A stretch of 22,942 nt of DNA. It comes from Desulfuromusa sp. GTDB taxonomy: Bacteria > Desulfobacterota > Desulfuromonadia > Desulfuromonadales > Geopsychrobacteraceae. Of this stretch, positions 1-7,159 are shown piece after piece. Made by a program: the position numbers and the translations under genes. The notes under the pieces were generated by a model. The model made no database searches, had not been told where the DNA came from, and worked only from the letters and a program-made list of their open reading frames with translations. The stretch covers positions 1 to 22,942 of the forward strand of contig JAKIUD010000053.1 in NCBI GenBank assembly GCA_021647765.1. Reading direction: 5' to 3'. Every line of letters starts with the position of its first letter. The first letter of the stretch is position 1.

Positions 1-175
1 AACACATTAAATGACTAGTATGGCACTACATTGCGTACCAAAACTGTAAGCTATTAATATTATTGAGTATTTATTTTCAAAATGCGTGAAAAATCGACAA
101 TAGAACAACATTTCTGTTAAACGTGGGTTAAGCGAGACAGATTCGAGTCCTCTCCTAAACAAGTAGAAATAAAGA
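1..175. other. Intergenic region downstream of lldEF
   Basis: AT-rich sequence between the window edge and the end of the lldEF gene. I see no convincing coding region, no strong hairpin with a U tract, and no RNA gene. A short stretch near 140-157 superficially resembles a tRNA T-loop but its flanks do not pair. Confidence 0.5.
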
Positions 176-2335
176 CTATTTCTTGTTCCGCAACACCTCC
201 GCCAGCAGTTCGATGGTATGCTGAGTTTTGATGGGAACAGCGGCTTTTTCCAAACCACCGCGAATCTGCATCATACAGCCGGGACAATCCATCGCAACAC
301 AAGTGGCTCCCGAAGCTTTGATATCGGCAACCTTATCCTGCAGAATTTTCTTTGAGATATCGGGATGACTGGTAAGAGAATAGGAGCCGCCAAATCCACA
401 ACAGCGATCGGCGTGAGCCATTTCGACCAATTCATGCCCCAATTTCTTGATCAGCTGCCGTGGTTCTTGCCATACTCTCATGCCACGTTTGAGGTGACAG
501 GAATCATGATAGGTTATTTTTTCATTTTTGGCAAAATCAGTAAACAGTTCGGCACCATCAAGCTGATTCGACACAAAACTGGCCGCATCCACCGTAATAC
601 TCGACAAACGCTCAGCACGTTCTGCCCAGGCGGGATTATCTTTCAGGTACTCGACAAAATTCTGCTTCAGCGCCATGGCACAGGTTGGACAAGTGGTCAG
701 AACATAATCAGGATTACCAGCCAACATGGCGTCAATATTCTGCTTTGCCAATTCCACGGCAGTCTCTTTTTCCCCGGAATAGATGGCCGGGATACCGCAA
801 CAGTTCTGCTCTTGAGGATAAAAAACCTCAACATTCAAAGCATTCATCACCTCAATGAGATCCAGACCCAGCTCAGGGTAGAGAAAATCATTCGCACAAC
901 CGCCAAACAAAGCAACCCGGTAGCGTGGTTTATCAATTTTTTGCGATTTTCCCTTGAACGAGTCACGCAAGGCTTTGTCCGCGACTGCGGGTAAAGTTCG
1001 CCATTCAGTCAGTGGCGAGAAAAATAAGGGGAGATGACGAATCGTCCGCTCACCCCGCGTCACCGGCTTCTGCAGCAAGCTGGCAGCCTTGATCATAGTA
1101 TGAAATAATTTACGGTTCTGCATCACCTTACGGAAGATCAGAGCTTTTCCAACTCCGATACCCTCCTCATCACCAACCGTTTCACGCAGATGGAGGATGA
1201 TGTCTTCCAGATCAATATTGCTTGGACAAACAGCAACGCAGGAGCGACAGCCGATACAAGCCTTAATCAGTTCAGCGGCATTATCCAGTCCATGATAAAA
1301 TGCGGTCAGAATAATGCCAATTGCACCAATGTAAATATGACCAAAAACATGCCCCCCAACCGTCTGATAGACCGGGCAGACATTGGCACAGGCGCCACAG
1401 CGGATACAGTTGAGAGCATCGCGACACTGAGGGGATTCTGCCAGCGCACTGCGCCCATTATCGAGCAGTACAATATGGAATTCCTTTTCATCTCCAGCAC
1501 AGGGAACTGCACCACGAATCCAGGTGACATAGGACGTCAGCAGCTGACCAGTGGCATTTTTCGGCAGAATCTGGATAATCCGGGCAGCATCTTCCAGGGT
1601 TGGAACCAGTTTTTCAATCCCGACCAGAGCAACATGCACCTTCGGCATGGTTGAAGCAAGTCGAGCGTTCCCTTCATTGGTGACCAAAGCAATTCCGCCA
1701 GTTTCAGCAATAGCGATGTTGGCTCCGGTGATACCAATATCAGCATCCAGATAACTTTGCCGGAGTTGATTTCGAGCAACTTCGACCAGATGCTCAATCT
1801 CTGCCGGTTCCTGCTTGCCAGTTTCTTTGCTGAACAGTTCGGCGATCTCTTCTTTAAACATATGGATCGCCGGCAGCACCATGTGACTGGGACGTTGCCC
1901 AGCCAGTTGCACAATCCACTCGCCAAGATCAGTTTCCAAAGCTTGGATTCCACCTTTCTCCAGTGCTGCACTCAAATGGGTCTCTTCGCTGACCATACTT
2001 TTACTTTTGACCGCCAGTTTCGCCCCTTTTTTCTTTGCCAGTTCAACAATGTAACGATTGGCATCAGCAGCCGTTTTAGCCTGATAAATAATGGTACCTG
2101 CAGCTTCAGCATTTTTGATGAATTGTTCCAACAGCGCATTGTGATTTTCCCGCACCCCGGTTTTCATCGTCGCAATCTGGCCACGCAAAGATTCAAAATC
2201 GAGTCCAGAAAACGCCTTCTCCCGTGAAATCAGAAAAGCATCACCAAACTGATGAAGTGCTTCCTGCAACTTTGGTGTTGCCAGAGCCTTATCAATCCGG
2301 CTGCGATAATCTTTACTGCGCTGCTGTTTATTCAT
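176..2335 (-). CDS. lldEF: Fused LldF-LldE (LutB-LutA) iron-sulfur L-lactate dehydrogenase subunit
   Basis: About 719 aa. Residues 1-300 are a LUD (LutB/LldF) domain with the motif GANIAIAETGG near 205. A dicluster ferredoxin-like segment follows, with cysteines at about 310/313/316/320 and 360/363/366/370. The C-terminal part from about 470 carries two CCG domains (FGGC...NCCG near 478-513, DSCH...RCCG near 611-647) and matches LldE/LutA. The protein is therefore a natural fusion of two subunits that are separate in Bacillus LutA/LutB; fused LldEF is known from sulfate reducers. Role by family: cytoplasmic oxidation of L-lactate to pyruvate with electrons passed through Fe-S clusters. The ATG at 2335 is preferred over a TTG one codon upstream, because AGGA lies about 8 nt before the ATG. 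It is probably co-transcribed with the upstream lldG despite a 235-bp gap filled by a repeat. The fusion is clear; the exact substrate is inferred. Confidence 0.9.
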   Translation of the reverse strand: MNKQQRSKDYRSRIDKALATPKLQEALHQFGDAFLISREKAFSGLDFESLRGQIATMKTGVRENHNALLEQFIKNAEAAGTIIYQAKTAADANRYIVELAKKKGAKLAVKSKSMVSEETHLSAALEKGGIQALETDLGEWIVQLAGQRPSHMVLPAIHMFKEEIAELFSKETGKQEPAEIEHLVEVARNQLRQSYLDADIGITGANIAIAETGGIALVTNEGNARLASTMPKVHVALVGIEKLVPTLEDAARIIQILPKNATGQLLTSYVTWIRGAVPCAGDEKEFHIVLLDNGRSALAESPQCRDALNCIRCGACANVCPVYQTVGGHVFGHIYIGAIGIILTAFYHGLDNAAELIKACIGCRSCVAVCPSNIDLEDIILHLRETVGDEEGIGVGKALIFRKVMQNRKLFHTMIKAASLLQKPVTRGERTIRHLPLFFSPLTEWRTLPAVADKALRDSFKGKSQKIDKPRYRVALFGGCANDFLYPELGLDLIEVMNALNVEVFYPQEQNCCGIPAIYSGEKETAVELAKQNIDAMLAGNPDYVLTTCPTCAMALKQNFVEYLKDNPAWAERAERLSSITVDAASFVSNQLDGAELFTDFAKNEKITYHDSCHLKRGMRVWQEPRQLIKKLGHELVEMAHADRCCGFGGSYSLTSHPDISKKILQDKVADIKASGATCVAMDCPGCMMQIRGGLEKAAVPIKTQHTIELLAEVLRNKK

Positions 2336-2380
2336 CAAATTATCCTTTTATAAATCTATAATCACTTGAAAAACGTATTT

Positions 2381-2557
2381 TAACGGAGAGGCGCAAAGGT
2401 GGAGAGTTGGAGAGAAAAATCAAACCCTTCTTTTTGGTTTTAAAACCTTAAAAACTTTTTTGACTTTGGCTGTCTTGGAGCCTTAGCGTCTTAGTGGCTA
2501 TCGATACGGTTTTGATTTTCTCTGCAGTTCTCTCTCCATCTCAGTGGCTCTCCGTTA
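2381..2557. repeat. Composite inverted-repeat element between lldG and lldEF
   Basis: The ends are a perfect 10-bp inverted repeat (TAACGGAGAG at 2381-2390, CTCTCCGTTA at 2548-2557). The similarity continues imperfectly inwards for about 45 nt: GGTGGAGAG...GAGAAAAATCAAACC on the left pairs with GGTTTTGATTTTCTC...CTCTCCATC on the right. The inner part contains the palindrome GGTTTTAAAACC and a CTTAGCGTCTTAGTGGC-type segment. No reading frame is evident. It looks like a small non-coding dispersed element, perhaps MITE-like, that could fold as a long hairpin in the lldG-lldEF transcript. Copy number elsewhere is unknown. Confidence 0.6.
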
Positions 2558-2570
2558 AATAGATTTTGAC

Positions 2571-3134
2571 TTACATCTCCATAAAATCGGCAGAAATCCC
2601 CGGCACCAGTAAAATAAATAACTCTTTCGACCCATGCACACCGATGGTCAAAACCCGTTCAATATCGGCAGTTCGACTCGGCCCGGTCACATAAGCAATA
2701 TAATTACGGGAATCACGTTGATGCATTTGCCGCAGAGGTTTCACCGCGTCCAGACCATCAGCAACAATTTTGCTCGGATCAAGCAGAGCAAACTGCTTTG
2801 GCGGCAACGTTGTTGCCAGACGAATATCCTCTGCAGTGCTTTCCAGAACTAGAGTTCCAGTATCGGCAATCGCGAAATTCACCCCGGTAATTCCAGCTTC
2901 TGCATCTGCAGCAACCGCCCGTAAACGATCAATCTCAATAGCAACTCCGGCTTTTTTTAAAGCAGCTTTCAATTTAAAGCGAGCTCCAGATGAAAATGAC
3001 GGAACCAGCACAAAGCCTTCAATTTTACCAGCGATATAGTCCGCTGCCGCAGCAACAGAATCGACCGAAATAACTTCCGCTCCAACGTTGGTAGCTGCCT
3101 TAGAAAATTGATCTACAAGTTGATTCGTTGACAT
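2571..3134 (-). CDS. lldG: LUD-domain protein LldG/LutC
   Basis: About 187 aa, typical for the LutC/LldG family. A single LUD domain fills the protein, with the hallmark GVNFAIADTGT segment in the middle and a conserved C-terminal region with HGSKELFILLVPG. By family it is the third component of the L-lactate dehydrogenase (Lut/Lld) complex; its exact biochemical role is still poorly defined. An ATG at 3146 is also in frame, but the ATG at 3134 has GGAAGG just upstream and is preferred. It is the first gene of the minus-strand operon with lldEF, directly behind a sigma-70-type promoter and a GntR-type operator. The pairing of separate lldG with fused lldEF matches the arrangement known from Desulfovibrio (DVU3032-DVU3033, from memory). 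Confidence 0.87.
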   Translation of the reverse strand: MSTNQLVDQFSKAATNVGAEVISVDSVAAAADYIAGKIEGFVLVPSFSSGARFKLKAALKKAGVAIEIDRLRAVAADAEAGITGVNFAIADTGTLVLESTAEDIRLATTLPPKQFALLDPSKIVADGLDAVKPLRQMHQRDSRNYIAYVTGPSRTADIERVLTIGVHGSKELFILLVPGISADFMEM

Positions 3135-3156
3135 AACACCTTCCATTTTTCAAGTT

Positions 3157-3173
3157 AATTGGTCTTACCATTT
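3157..3173. promoter_or_regulatory. GntR/FadR-type operator upstream of lldG
   Basis: AATTGGTCTTACCATTT is a palindrome with TGGT and ACCA half-sites separated by 3 nt. This fits the TNGT-N3-ACNA core used by FadR-subfamily GntR regulators such as LldR, PdhR and FadR. It begins 3 bp after the predicted -10 box of lldG, so bound protein would block the start site. A very similar and more perfect copy precedes dctP. The regulator gene is not in the window. Confidence 0.55.
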
Positions 3174-3202
3174 ACCCTACATAGCTACATTTTAAATGTC
3201 AA
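3174..3202 (-). promoter_or_regulatory. Sigma-70-type promoter of lldG-lldEF
   Basis: On the minus strand TTGACA (3202-3197) is followed by a 17-bp spacer and TAGGGT (3179-3174). The -35 is a perfect consensus and the -10 matches 4 of 6. The predicted start of transcription falls inside the TGGT-N3-ACCA operator. Confidence 0.55.
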
Positions 3203-3290
3203 TTTATAAAATATCATTGTTCCGTGTCTATAACATGATAAAATTATCAATCAACTGAGCCTCTTGCAAAACCCTTTAAAGTCCAGTAAT

Positions 3291-3370
3291 CGTCATTCCT
3301 GCGTAAGCGGAAATCCAGAGGTTTCCTGGCTTCAGCAAAAGAATGGATCCCCGCTTTCACGAGGATGACA
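3291..3370. repeat. Dispersed palindromic repeat (GTCATTCC...GCGG...ATCC type)
   Basis: The left arm at 3291-3317 (CGTCATTCCTGCG, AAGCGG, ATCCA) and the reverse complement of the right arm at 3344-3370 agree at 19 of 27 positions, around a spacer of about 26 nt. The arms resemble the widely dispersed intergenic repeat with consensus near GTCATTCCCGCGAAAGCGGG seen in many proteobacteria. It lies between the divergent lldG promoter and the enhancer/promoter region of the thiolase operon. No coding potential is seen. Confidence 0.6.
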
Positions 3371-3415
3371 CTTTTTGATTACTTTATGGATCGTTTTTTA
3401 TTTTAGTATTTCCAT

Positions 3416-3435
3416 ATAGTTAGCCTATAAACTAT
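3416..3435. promoter_or_regulatory. Candidate upstream activator site for the sigma-54 promoter
   Basis: ATAGTT (3416-3421) and AACTAT (3430-3435) form an inverted repeat with an 8-nt gap, and AACTAT recurs at 3479-3484. The dyad centre is about 100 bp upstream of the -24 GG of the sigma-54 promoter, a usual distance for an enhancer site. Assignment to the activator encoded at 7160-8500 is inference, and the region is AT-rich enough for chance. Confidence 0.25.
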
Positions 3436-3523
3436 CTTTTTGACTTAAAATTGAATCAATATAAGATCTTCCTTCGGAAACTATAATCAAACAAGGCCTT
3501 GAATATATAACGTTTTTATATTT

Positions 3524-3539
3524 TGGAACAGTCCTTGCT
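3524..3539 (+). promoter_or_regulatory. Sigma-54 (-24/-12) promoter of the ketone-body operon
   Basis: TGGAACAGTCCTTGCT matches the TGGCAC-N5-TTGCW consensus, with GG at 3525-3526 and GC at 3537-3538 separated by exactly 10 nt. Transcription would start near 3550, about 30 nt before the thiolase ATG. The operon ends in a sigma-54 activator gene, which supports the call. Confidence 0.7.
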
Positions 3540-3580
3540 GTTAATGAACAACATATTTCCCCCACCACAGGAGATCCACA

Positions 3581-4756
3581 ATGAAAAATATTTTTATCGT
3601 ATCCGCACTCCGCACCCCCTTCGGTTCATTCGGTGGCACACTGGCTGACGTCACAGCACCGAAGCTTGCCTCCCAAGTCATCAGTGAACTTATCAGACGT
3701 ACCGCCCTCCCCGGGGAACAGGTTGATGAAGTGATCATCGGCCAGGTCATCCAGGGCGGATCGGCTCAAGCTCCAGCCCGACAAGCCATGCGTATGGCTG
3801 GTCTACCAGACAGCGTTCACGCCATGACCATCAATAAGGTCTGTGGCAGCGGCCTGAAAGCTATAATGCTGGCTGCCGATTCAATCCGACTCGGTGATGC
3901 TCAGATTGTCATTGCTGGTGGCATGGAAAACATGTCCCAAGCTCCCTATGCCCTGCCAAAAGCTCGCTTTGGCCAGCGACTTGGTAATAGCGAACTGGTC
4001 GATCTGCTCATCTATGACGCCCTACTCGATCCCTATTCAAAGCGCCATATGGGAGAAATCACCGAAGATTGGGTTAATCAGCAAAGTTTGTCCCGCGAGG
4101 AACAGGATACCTATGCTGCTCGCTCTTACACATTGTCTCTGGCGGCAGTAAAAAGTGGAACTTTTGCTGATGAATTGATCTCAGTTATCAAAAAATCCCG
4201 CAAAGGGGTCATCACCACTGTAGAGGATGAGGAGCCATTCCGCGGCAACATCGACAAATTGCCAGACCTGCGCCCTGCCTTTAGTAAAACCGGGACGGTC
4301 ACTGCAGGTAATGCTTCAACCATCAATGACGGTGCCGCCCTAGCCCTGCTGGCGGAAGAAGCAGCCGTCATCAAACATGATTTGAAACCAATTGCTAGAA
4401 TGGTTGCAAGTGCCACCAACAGCATTCACCCGGATCTATTTGCTGAAGCTCCGGTTGATGCCATCCGAAAATGCTGCTCAAAAGCCAATCTAAAACTCAG
4501 CGACATCGGCCTATTCGAAATCAATGAGGCTTTCGCTGCGGTGCCGCTGGTTGCTATTAAGCAACTTGACCTGAATCCAGAAATTGTCAATGTCAATGGT
4601 GGAGCTGTATCTATCGGTCATCCCGTAGGTGCCAGTGGTGGACGCTTGGTTGCTACCCTGCTTCGTGAAATGCGAGTCCGCAAGGTTAAATATGGCCTGG
4701 CAACCCTCTGTATTGGTGGCGGTGAGGCGGTTGCCAGTATTTTTGAACTTGTTTAA
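3581..4756 (+). CDS. atoB: Acetyl-CoA acetyltransferase (thiolase)
   Basis: 391 aa, full length for a biosynthetic/degradative thiolase II. The catalytic triad is visible: nucleophilic Cys88 in NKVCGSG, His347 in GAVSIGHPVGASG, and Cys377 in CIGGGEA. The NEAFAA motif near 315 is also present. It would cleave acetoacetyl-CoA with CoA to two acetyl-CoA in the cytoplasm, or run the reverse condensation. The start is supported by CAGGAG 8 nt upstream of the ATG. It is the first gene of a unit with the CoA-transferase and 3-hydroxybutyrate dehydrogenase, behind a sigma-54 promoter. The catabolic direction is inferred from these neighbours. Confidence 0.93.
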   Translation: MKNIFIVSALRTPFGSFGGTLADVTAPKLASQVISELIRRTALPGEQVDEVIIGQVIQGGSAQAPARQAMRMAGLPDSVHAMTINKVCGSGLKAIMLAADSIRLGDAQIVIAGGMENMSQAPYALPKARFGQRLGNSELVDLLIYDALLDPYSKRHMGEITEDWVNQQSLSREEQDTYAARSYTLSLAAVKSGTFADELISVIKKSRKGVITTVEDEEPFRGNIDKLPDLRPAFSKTGTVTAGNASTINDGAALALLAEEAAVIKHDLKPIARMVASATNSIHPDLFAEAPVDAIRKCCSKANLKLSDIGLFEINEAFAAVPLVAIKQLDLNPEIVNVNGGAVSIGHPVGASGGRLVATLLREMRVRKVKYGLATLCIGGGEAVASIFELV

Positions 4757-4778
4757 AACCACAGCTTACCCATAGAGA

Positions 4779-4853
4779 CACTGAAGCACAGAGAAGCTCA
4801 AAATTATGAGAGCAGCAACCAAATGACCGTAAGGTTATTTAAGTGCTTCAGTG
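4779..4853. repeat. Inverted repeat between thiolase and CoA-transferase genes
   Basis: CACTGAAGCAC (4779-4789) and its exact reverse complement GTGCTTCAGTG (4843-4853) flank a 53-nt interior. The surrounding text (ACCACAG, GAGACACTGAAGCACAGAGAAG) resembles the CCACAGAGACACAGAG-type dispersed repeats common in intergenic DNA and is similar in style to the element at 2381-2557. It lies inside the operon and has no U tract, so it is not a terminator candidate. Confidence 0.5.
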
Positions 4854-4891
4854 GTGAAAATATTTAGTAATAATTCTCACAGGAGAACAAA

Positions 4892-6250
4892 ATGAAACCA
4901 ATTTTTACCGACCCCGCCAAAGCCCTGGAAGGGCTGATCAAAGACAACATCACAATTTCTGCTGGTGGCTTTGGTCTCTGCGGTATTCCCGAAAATCTGA
5001 TTACGGCCCTGCGTGATAGCGGCGTAAAAAATCTTACCATCGTCAGCAACAATGCTGGAATTGATGAGTTCGGCCTCGGGCTGCTGCTACAAACCCGTCA
5101 GATCAAAAAAATGATTTCATCCTATGTGGGTGAAAATGCCATTTTTGAACAACAATTCCTTAATGGTGAGCTTGAGCTTGAACTCACTCCACAGGGAACG
5201 CTGGCTGAGAAACTACGTGCCGGTGGTGCCGGTATTCCAGCATTTTTTACCCGTACCGGCTACGGCACAGTATTAGCTGAAAATAAACCGGTACAAACAT
5301 TCAACGGCAAAGAATATGTTCAGGAAGAGAGCATTACCACTGATATCGCGCTGGTCAAAGCCTGGAAAGCTGACAAAGCAGGAAACCTGATCTTCCATTT
5401 TACCGCCAACAATTTCAACGCAGCTTGCGCCAAAGCAGGGAGAATCACCATTGCTGAAGTTGAAGAAATTGTCGAAATTGGCGAACTCGATCCCCACCAC
5501 ATTCATCTGCCCGGTAACTATGTTGATCGCATTGTTGTCTCTGATCATTTTGAAAAACCAATCGAGCAACGCACTCTGGCAGGGAAAACGGATATCAAAG
5601 GCTTTTCTCCTGCCCGCAAATGGCAAGCCAAACGAATCAGTCAGGAATTTAAAGACGGAATGTACGCCAATCTGGGAATCGGCATGCCGACCCTGGTCGC
5701 CAACTATATCCCTGAAGAAATAACTGTCACACTCCACGCCGAGAACGGTCTCCTTGGTGTCGGCCCCTTCCCGGAGGAGGGAAAAGAACATCCCGACTTA
5801 ATCAATGCCGGGAAACAGACCATTACCTGGCTTCCCGGATCAGCTTTTTTTGACAGCACCGAATCATTTGCCATGGTTCGTGGCGGACATATTGATCTCT
5901 CGGTACTCGGCGCCATGCAGGTTTCCCAATTCGGTGATCTTGCCAACTGGATGATCCCCGGATCCATGATCAAAGGACCAGGTGGTGCAATGGATCTTGT
6001 CTCCGGAGTCAAAAAAATTGTCATCATGATGGATCATTGTGCCAAGGATGGATCTTCTAAATTAATGGAAAACTGTACTCTGCCGCTGACCGGTAAAAAT
6101 GTGGTTGATTTGATTGTTACAGATCTGGCCGTATTTAGTGTTGATGAAAAAACCGGTCTGACCCTGACAGAACTGGCACCAGGTGCAGATCTGGAAATGA
6201 TAAAAGAGAAAACCGCCTGTCCTTTCAATATTGCTGCGACACTTAAATAG
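4892..6250 (+). CDS. Fused alpha-beta 3-oxoacid CoA-transferase (SCOT-like)
   Basis: 452 aa containing both class I CoA-transferase halves in one chain. The alpha-like part, about residues 1-230, has the GGFGLCGIPENLI and GAGIPAFFTRTG motifs. The beta-like part, about 245-452, has the catalytic Glu284 in HAENGLLG and GGHIDLSVLGAMQV. Many bacteria encode these halves as AtoD/AtoA or ScoA/ScoB; fusion resembles mitochondrial SCOT but with a shorter linker. It would transfer CoA from a donor such as succinyl-CoA or acetyl-CoA to acetoacetate. The donor cannot be told from sequence. A good SD (CAGGAG) precedes the ATG. It sits between the thiolase and hydroxybutyrate dehydrogenase genes, completing a ketone-body pathway. 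Confidence 0.92.
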   Translation: MKPIFTDPAKALEGLIKDNITISAGGFGLCGIPENLITALRDSGVKNLTIVSNNAGIDEFGLGLLLQTRQIKKMISSYVGENAIFEQQFLNGELELELTPQGTLAEKLRAGGAGIPAFFTRTGYGTVLAENKPVQTFNGKEYVQEESITTDIALVKAWKADKAGNLIFHFTANNFNAACAKAGRITIAEVEEIVEIGELDPHHIHLPGNYVDRIVVSDHFEKPIEQRTLAGKTDIKGFSPARKWQAKRISQEFKDGMYANLGIGMPTLVANYIPEEITVTLHAENGLLGVGPFPEEGKEHPDLINAGKQTITWLPGSAFFDSTESFAMVRGGHIDLSVLGAMQVSQFGDLANWMIPGSMIKGPGGAMDLVSGVKKIVIMMDHCAKDGSSKLMENCTLPLTGKNVVDLIVTDLAVFSVDEKTGLTLTELAPGADLEMIKEKTACPFNIAATLK

Positions 6251-6270
6251 TCAGCACAAGGAGAAATTAA

Positions 6271-7029
6271 ATGTCTGAACGTATTGCAGTTGTCACTGGA
6301 GCTTCCAGTGGTATTGGTCTGGCCATAGCACAAGCCCTGGCAGCCAAGGGAGACAAAGTTGTTCTGGCTGATGTCAATGAAAAAACCGGGACAAAGGAAG
6401 CGGAAGAAATTGGTGGCCTGTTTGTTAAAGCCGATCTGAGCACACAGCAGGGATGTCGGTCACTCGCCGATACCGTGCTGCACACATATGGTCGTTGCGA
6501 TATTCTTATTAACAACGCTGGAATCCAGCATGTCGCACCAATCGAAGAATTCCCTGAGGAAAAATGGAACTTCATTATCAATCTGATGCTGACTGCTCCG
6601 TTTTTACTCTGCAAATACTTCTGGCCAGCGATGCGCGAAAATGGCTGGGGTCGGATTATCAACATCAATTCGGCTCATGGTTTACGAGCCTCTGAGTTCA
6701 AATCGGCCTATATCAGTGCCAAGCACGGTGTGGCTGGATTAACCAAGACCGCAGCGCTTGAAGGGGGTTCGCAGGGCATCACTGTCAACTCCATCTGCCC
6801 GGCCTATGTTCGCACACCACTGGTTGACAAACAGATTGATTCTCAGGCGGAAAACCACGGTATTCCACGCGAAGAAGTCATCAATACGATTATGCTGAAA
6901 AAAGCGGCGGTGAAACGACTTATTGAACCAGATGAAATTGGTGATCTTGTAGTCTACCTCTGCTCCGATTCAGCAGCATGCATTACCGGCTCGATGCTGA
7001 CCATTGACTGCGGCTGGACGGCCGGCTAG
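6271..7029 (+). CDS. bdhA: 3-hydroxybutyrate dehydrogenase (SDR family)
   Basis: 252 aa classical short-chain dehydrogenase. The NAD-binding TGASSGIG is at residues 9-16, NNAG at 81-84, and the catalytic Ser134, Tyr147 and Lys151 (YISAK). The SAHGLRAS segment and the C-terminal LTIDCGWTAG are typical of D-3-hydroxybutyrate dehydrogenases. It would oxidise 3-hydroxybutyrate to acetoacetate with NAD+. The start has AAGGAG about 8 nt upstream, and the gene follows the CoA-transferase by 20 bp, so translation is probably linked. SDR substrate calls are often uncertain, but the operon context (CoA-transferase and thiolase) makes this one strong. Confidence 0.88.
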   Translation: MSERIAVVTGASSGIGLAIAQALAAKGDKVVLADVNEKTGTKEAEEIGGLFVKADLSTQQGCRSLADTVLHTYGRCDILINNAGIQHVAPIEEFPEEKWNFIINLMLTAPFLLCKYFWPAMRENGWGRIININSAHGLRASEFKSAYISAKHGVAGLTKTAALEGGSQGITVNSICPAYVRTPLVDKQIDSQAENHGIPREEVINTIMLKKAAVKRLIEPDEIGDLVVYLCSDSAACITGSMLTIDCGWTAG

Positions 7030-7041
7030 AACAATATGTTT

Positions 7042-7109
7042 CTGAAGATATTCAGGGACTGAATTTATATTCAGTCTCCCACTTGTCCGGGGATAGACAG
7101 TCAGTCCCT
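7042..7109. promoter_or_regulatory. Tandem palindromes with alternative pairings upstream of the activator gene
   Basis: CTGAAGATATTCAG (7042-7055) is followed 3 nt later by CTGAATTTATATTCAG (7059-7074). The second can form a hairpin of about 10 bp (GGGACTGAAT, loop TTAT, ATTCAGTCTCC with one G-U). AGGGACTGA at 7054-7062 is also the exact complement of TCAGTCCCT at 7101-7109, so two mutually exclusive structures are possible. TTCAG recurs at 7126-7130 and 7146-7150. There is no U tract. Function is unknown: autoregulatory binding sites or an RNA switch point are both possible. Confidence 0.4.
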
Positions 7110-7159
7110 CTCTCCACCCGGATAATTCAGGTGGAAAACCAAAAATTCAGTTGGATATT

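Noticed and set aside
137..165. tRNA T-loop-like text (GATTCGAGTCC) near the window start
   Set aside because: The bases flanking the loop do not form a 5-bp T-stem on either strand, and no anticodon arm, D arm or acceptor stem could be built around it.
365..994. Open frame of 209 codons on the plus strand
   Set aside because: It lies wholly antisense to the lldEF gene, whose Fe-S and CCG motifs show the minus strand is the coding one; no recognisable motif or SD in the antisense product.
5273..5791. Open frame of 172 codons on the minus strand
   Set aside because: Antisense to the CoA-transferase gene with its clear catalytic motif; low-complexity, Phe-rich translation and no SD.
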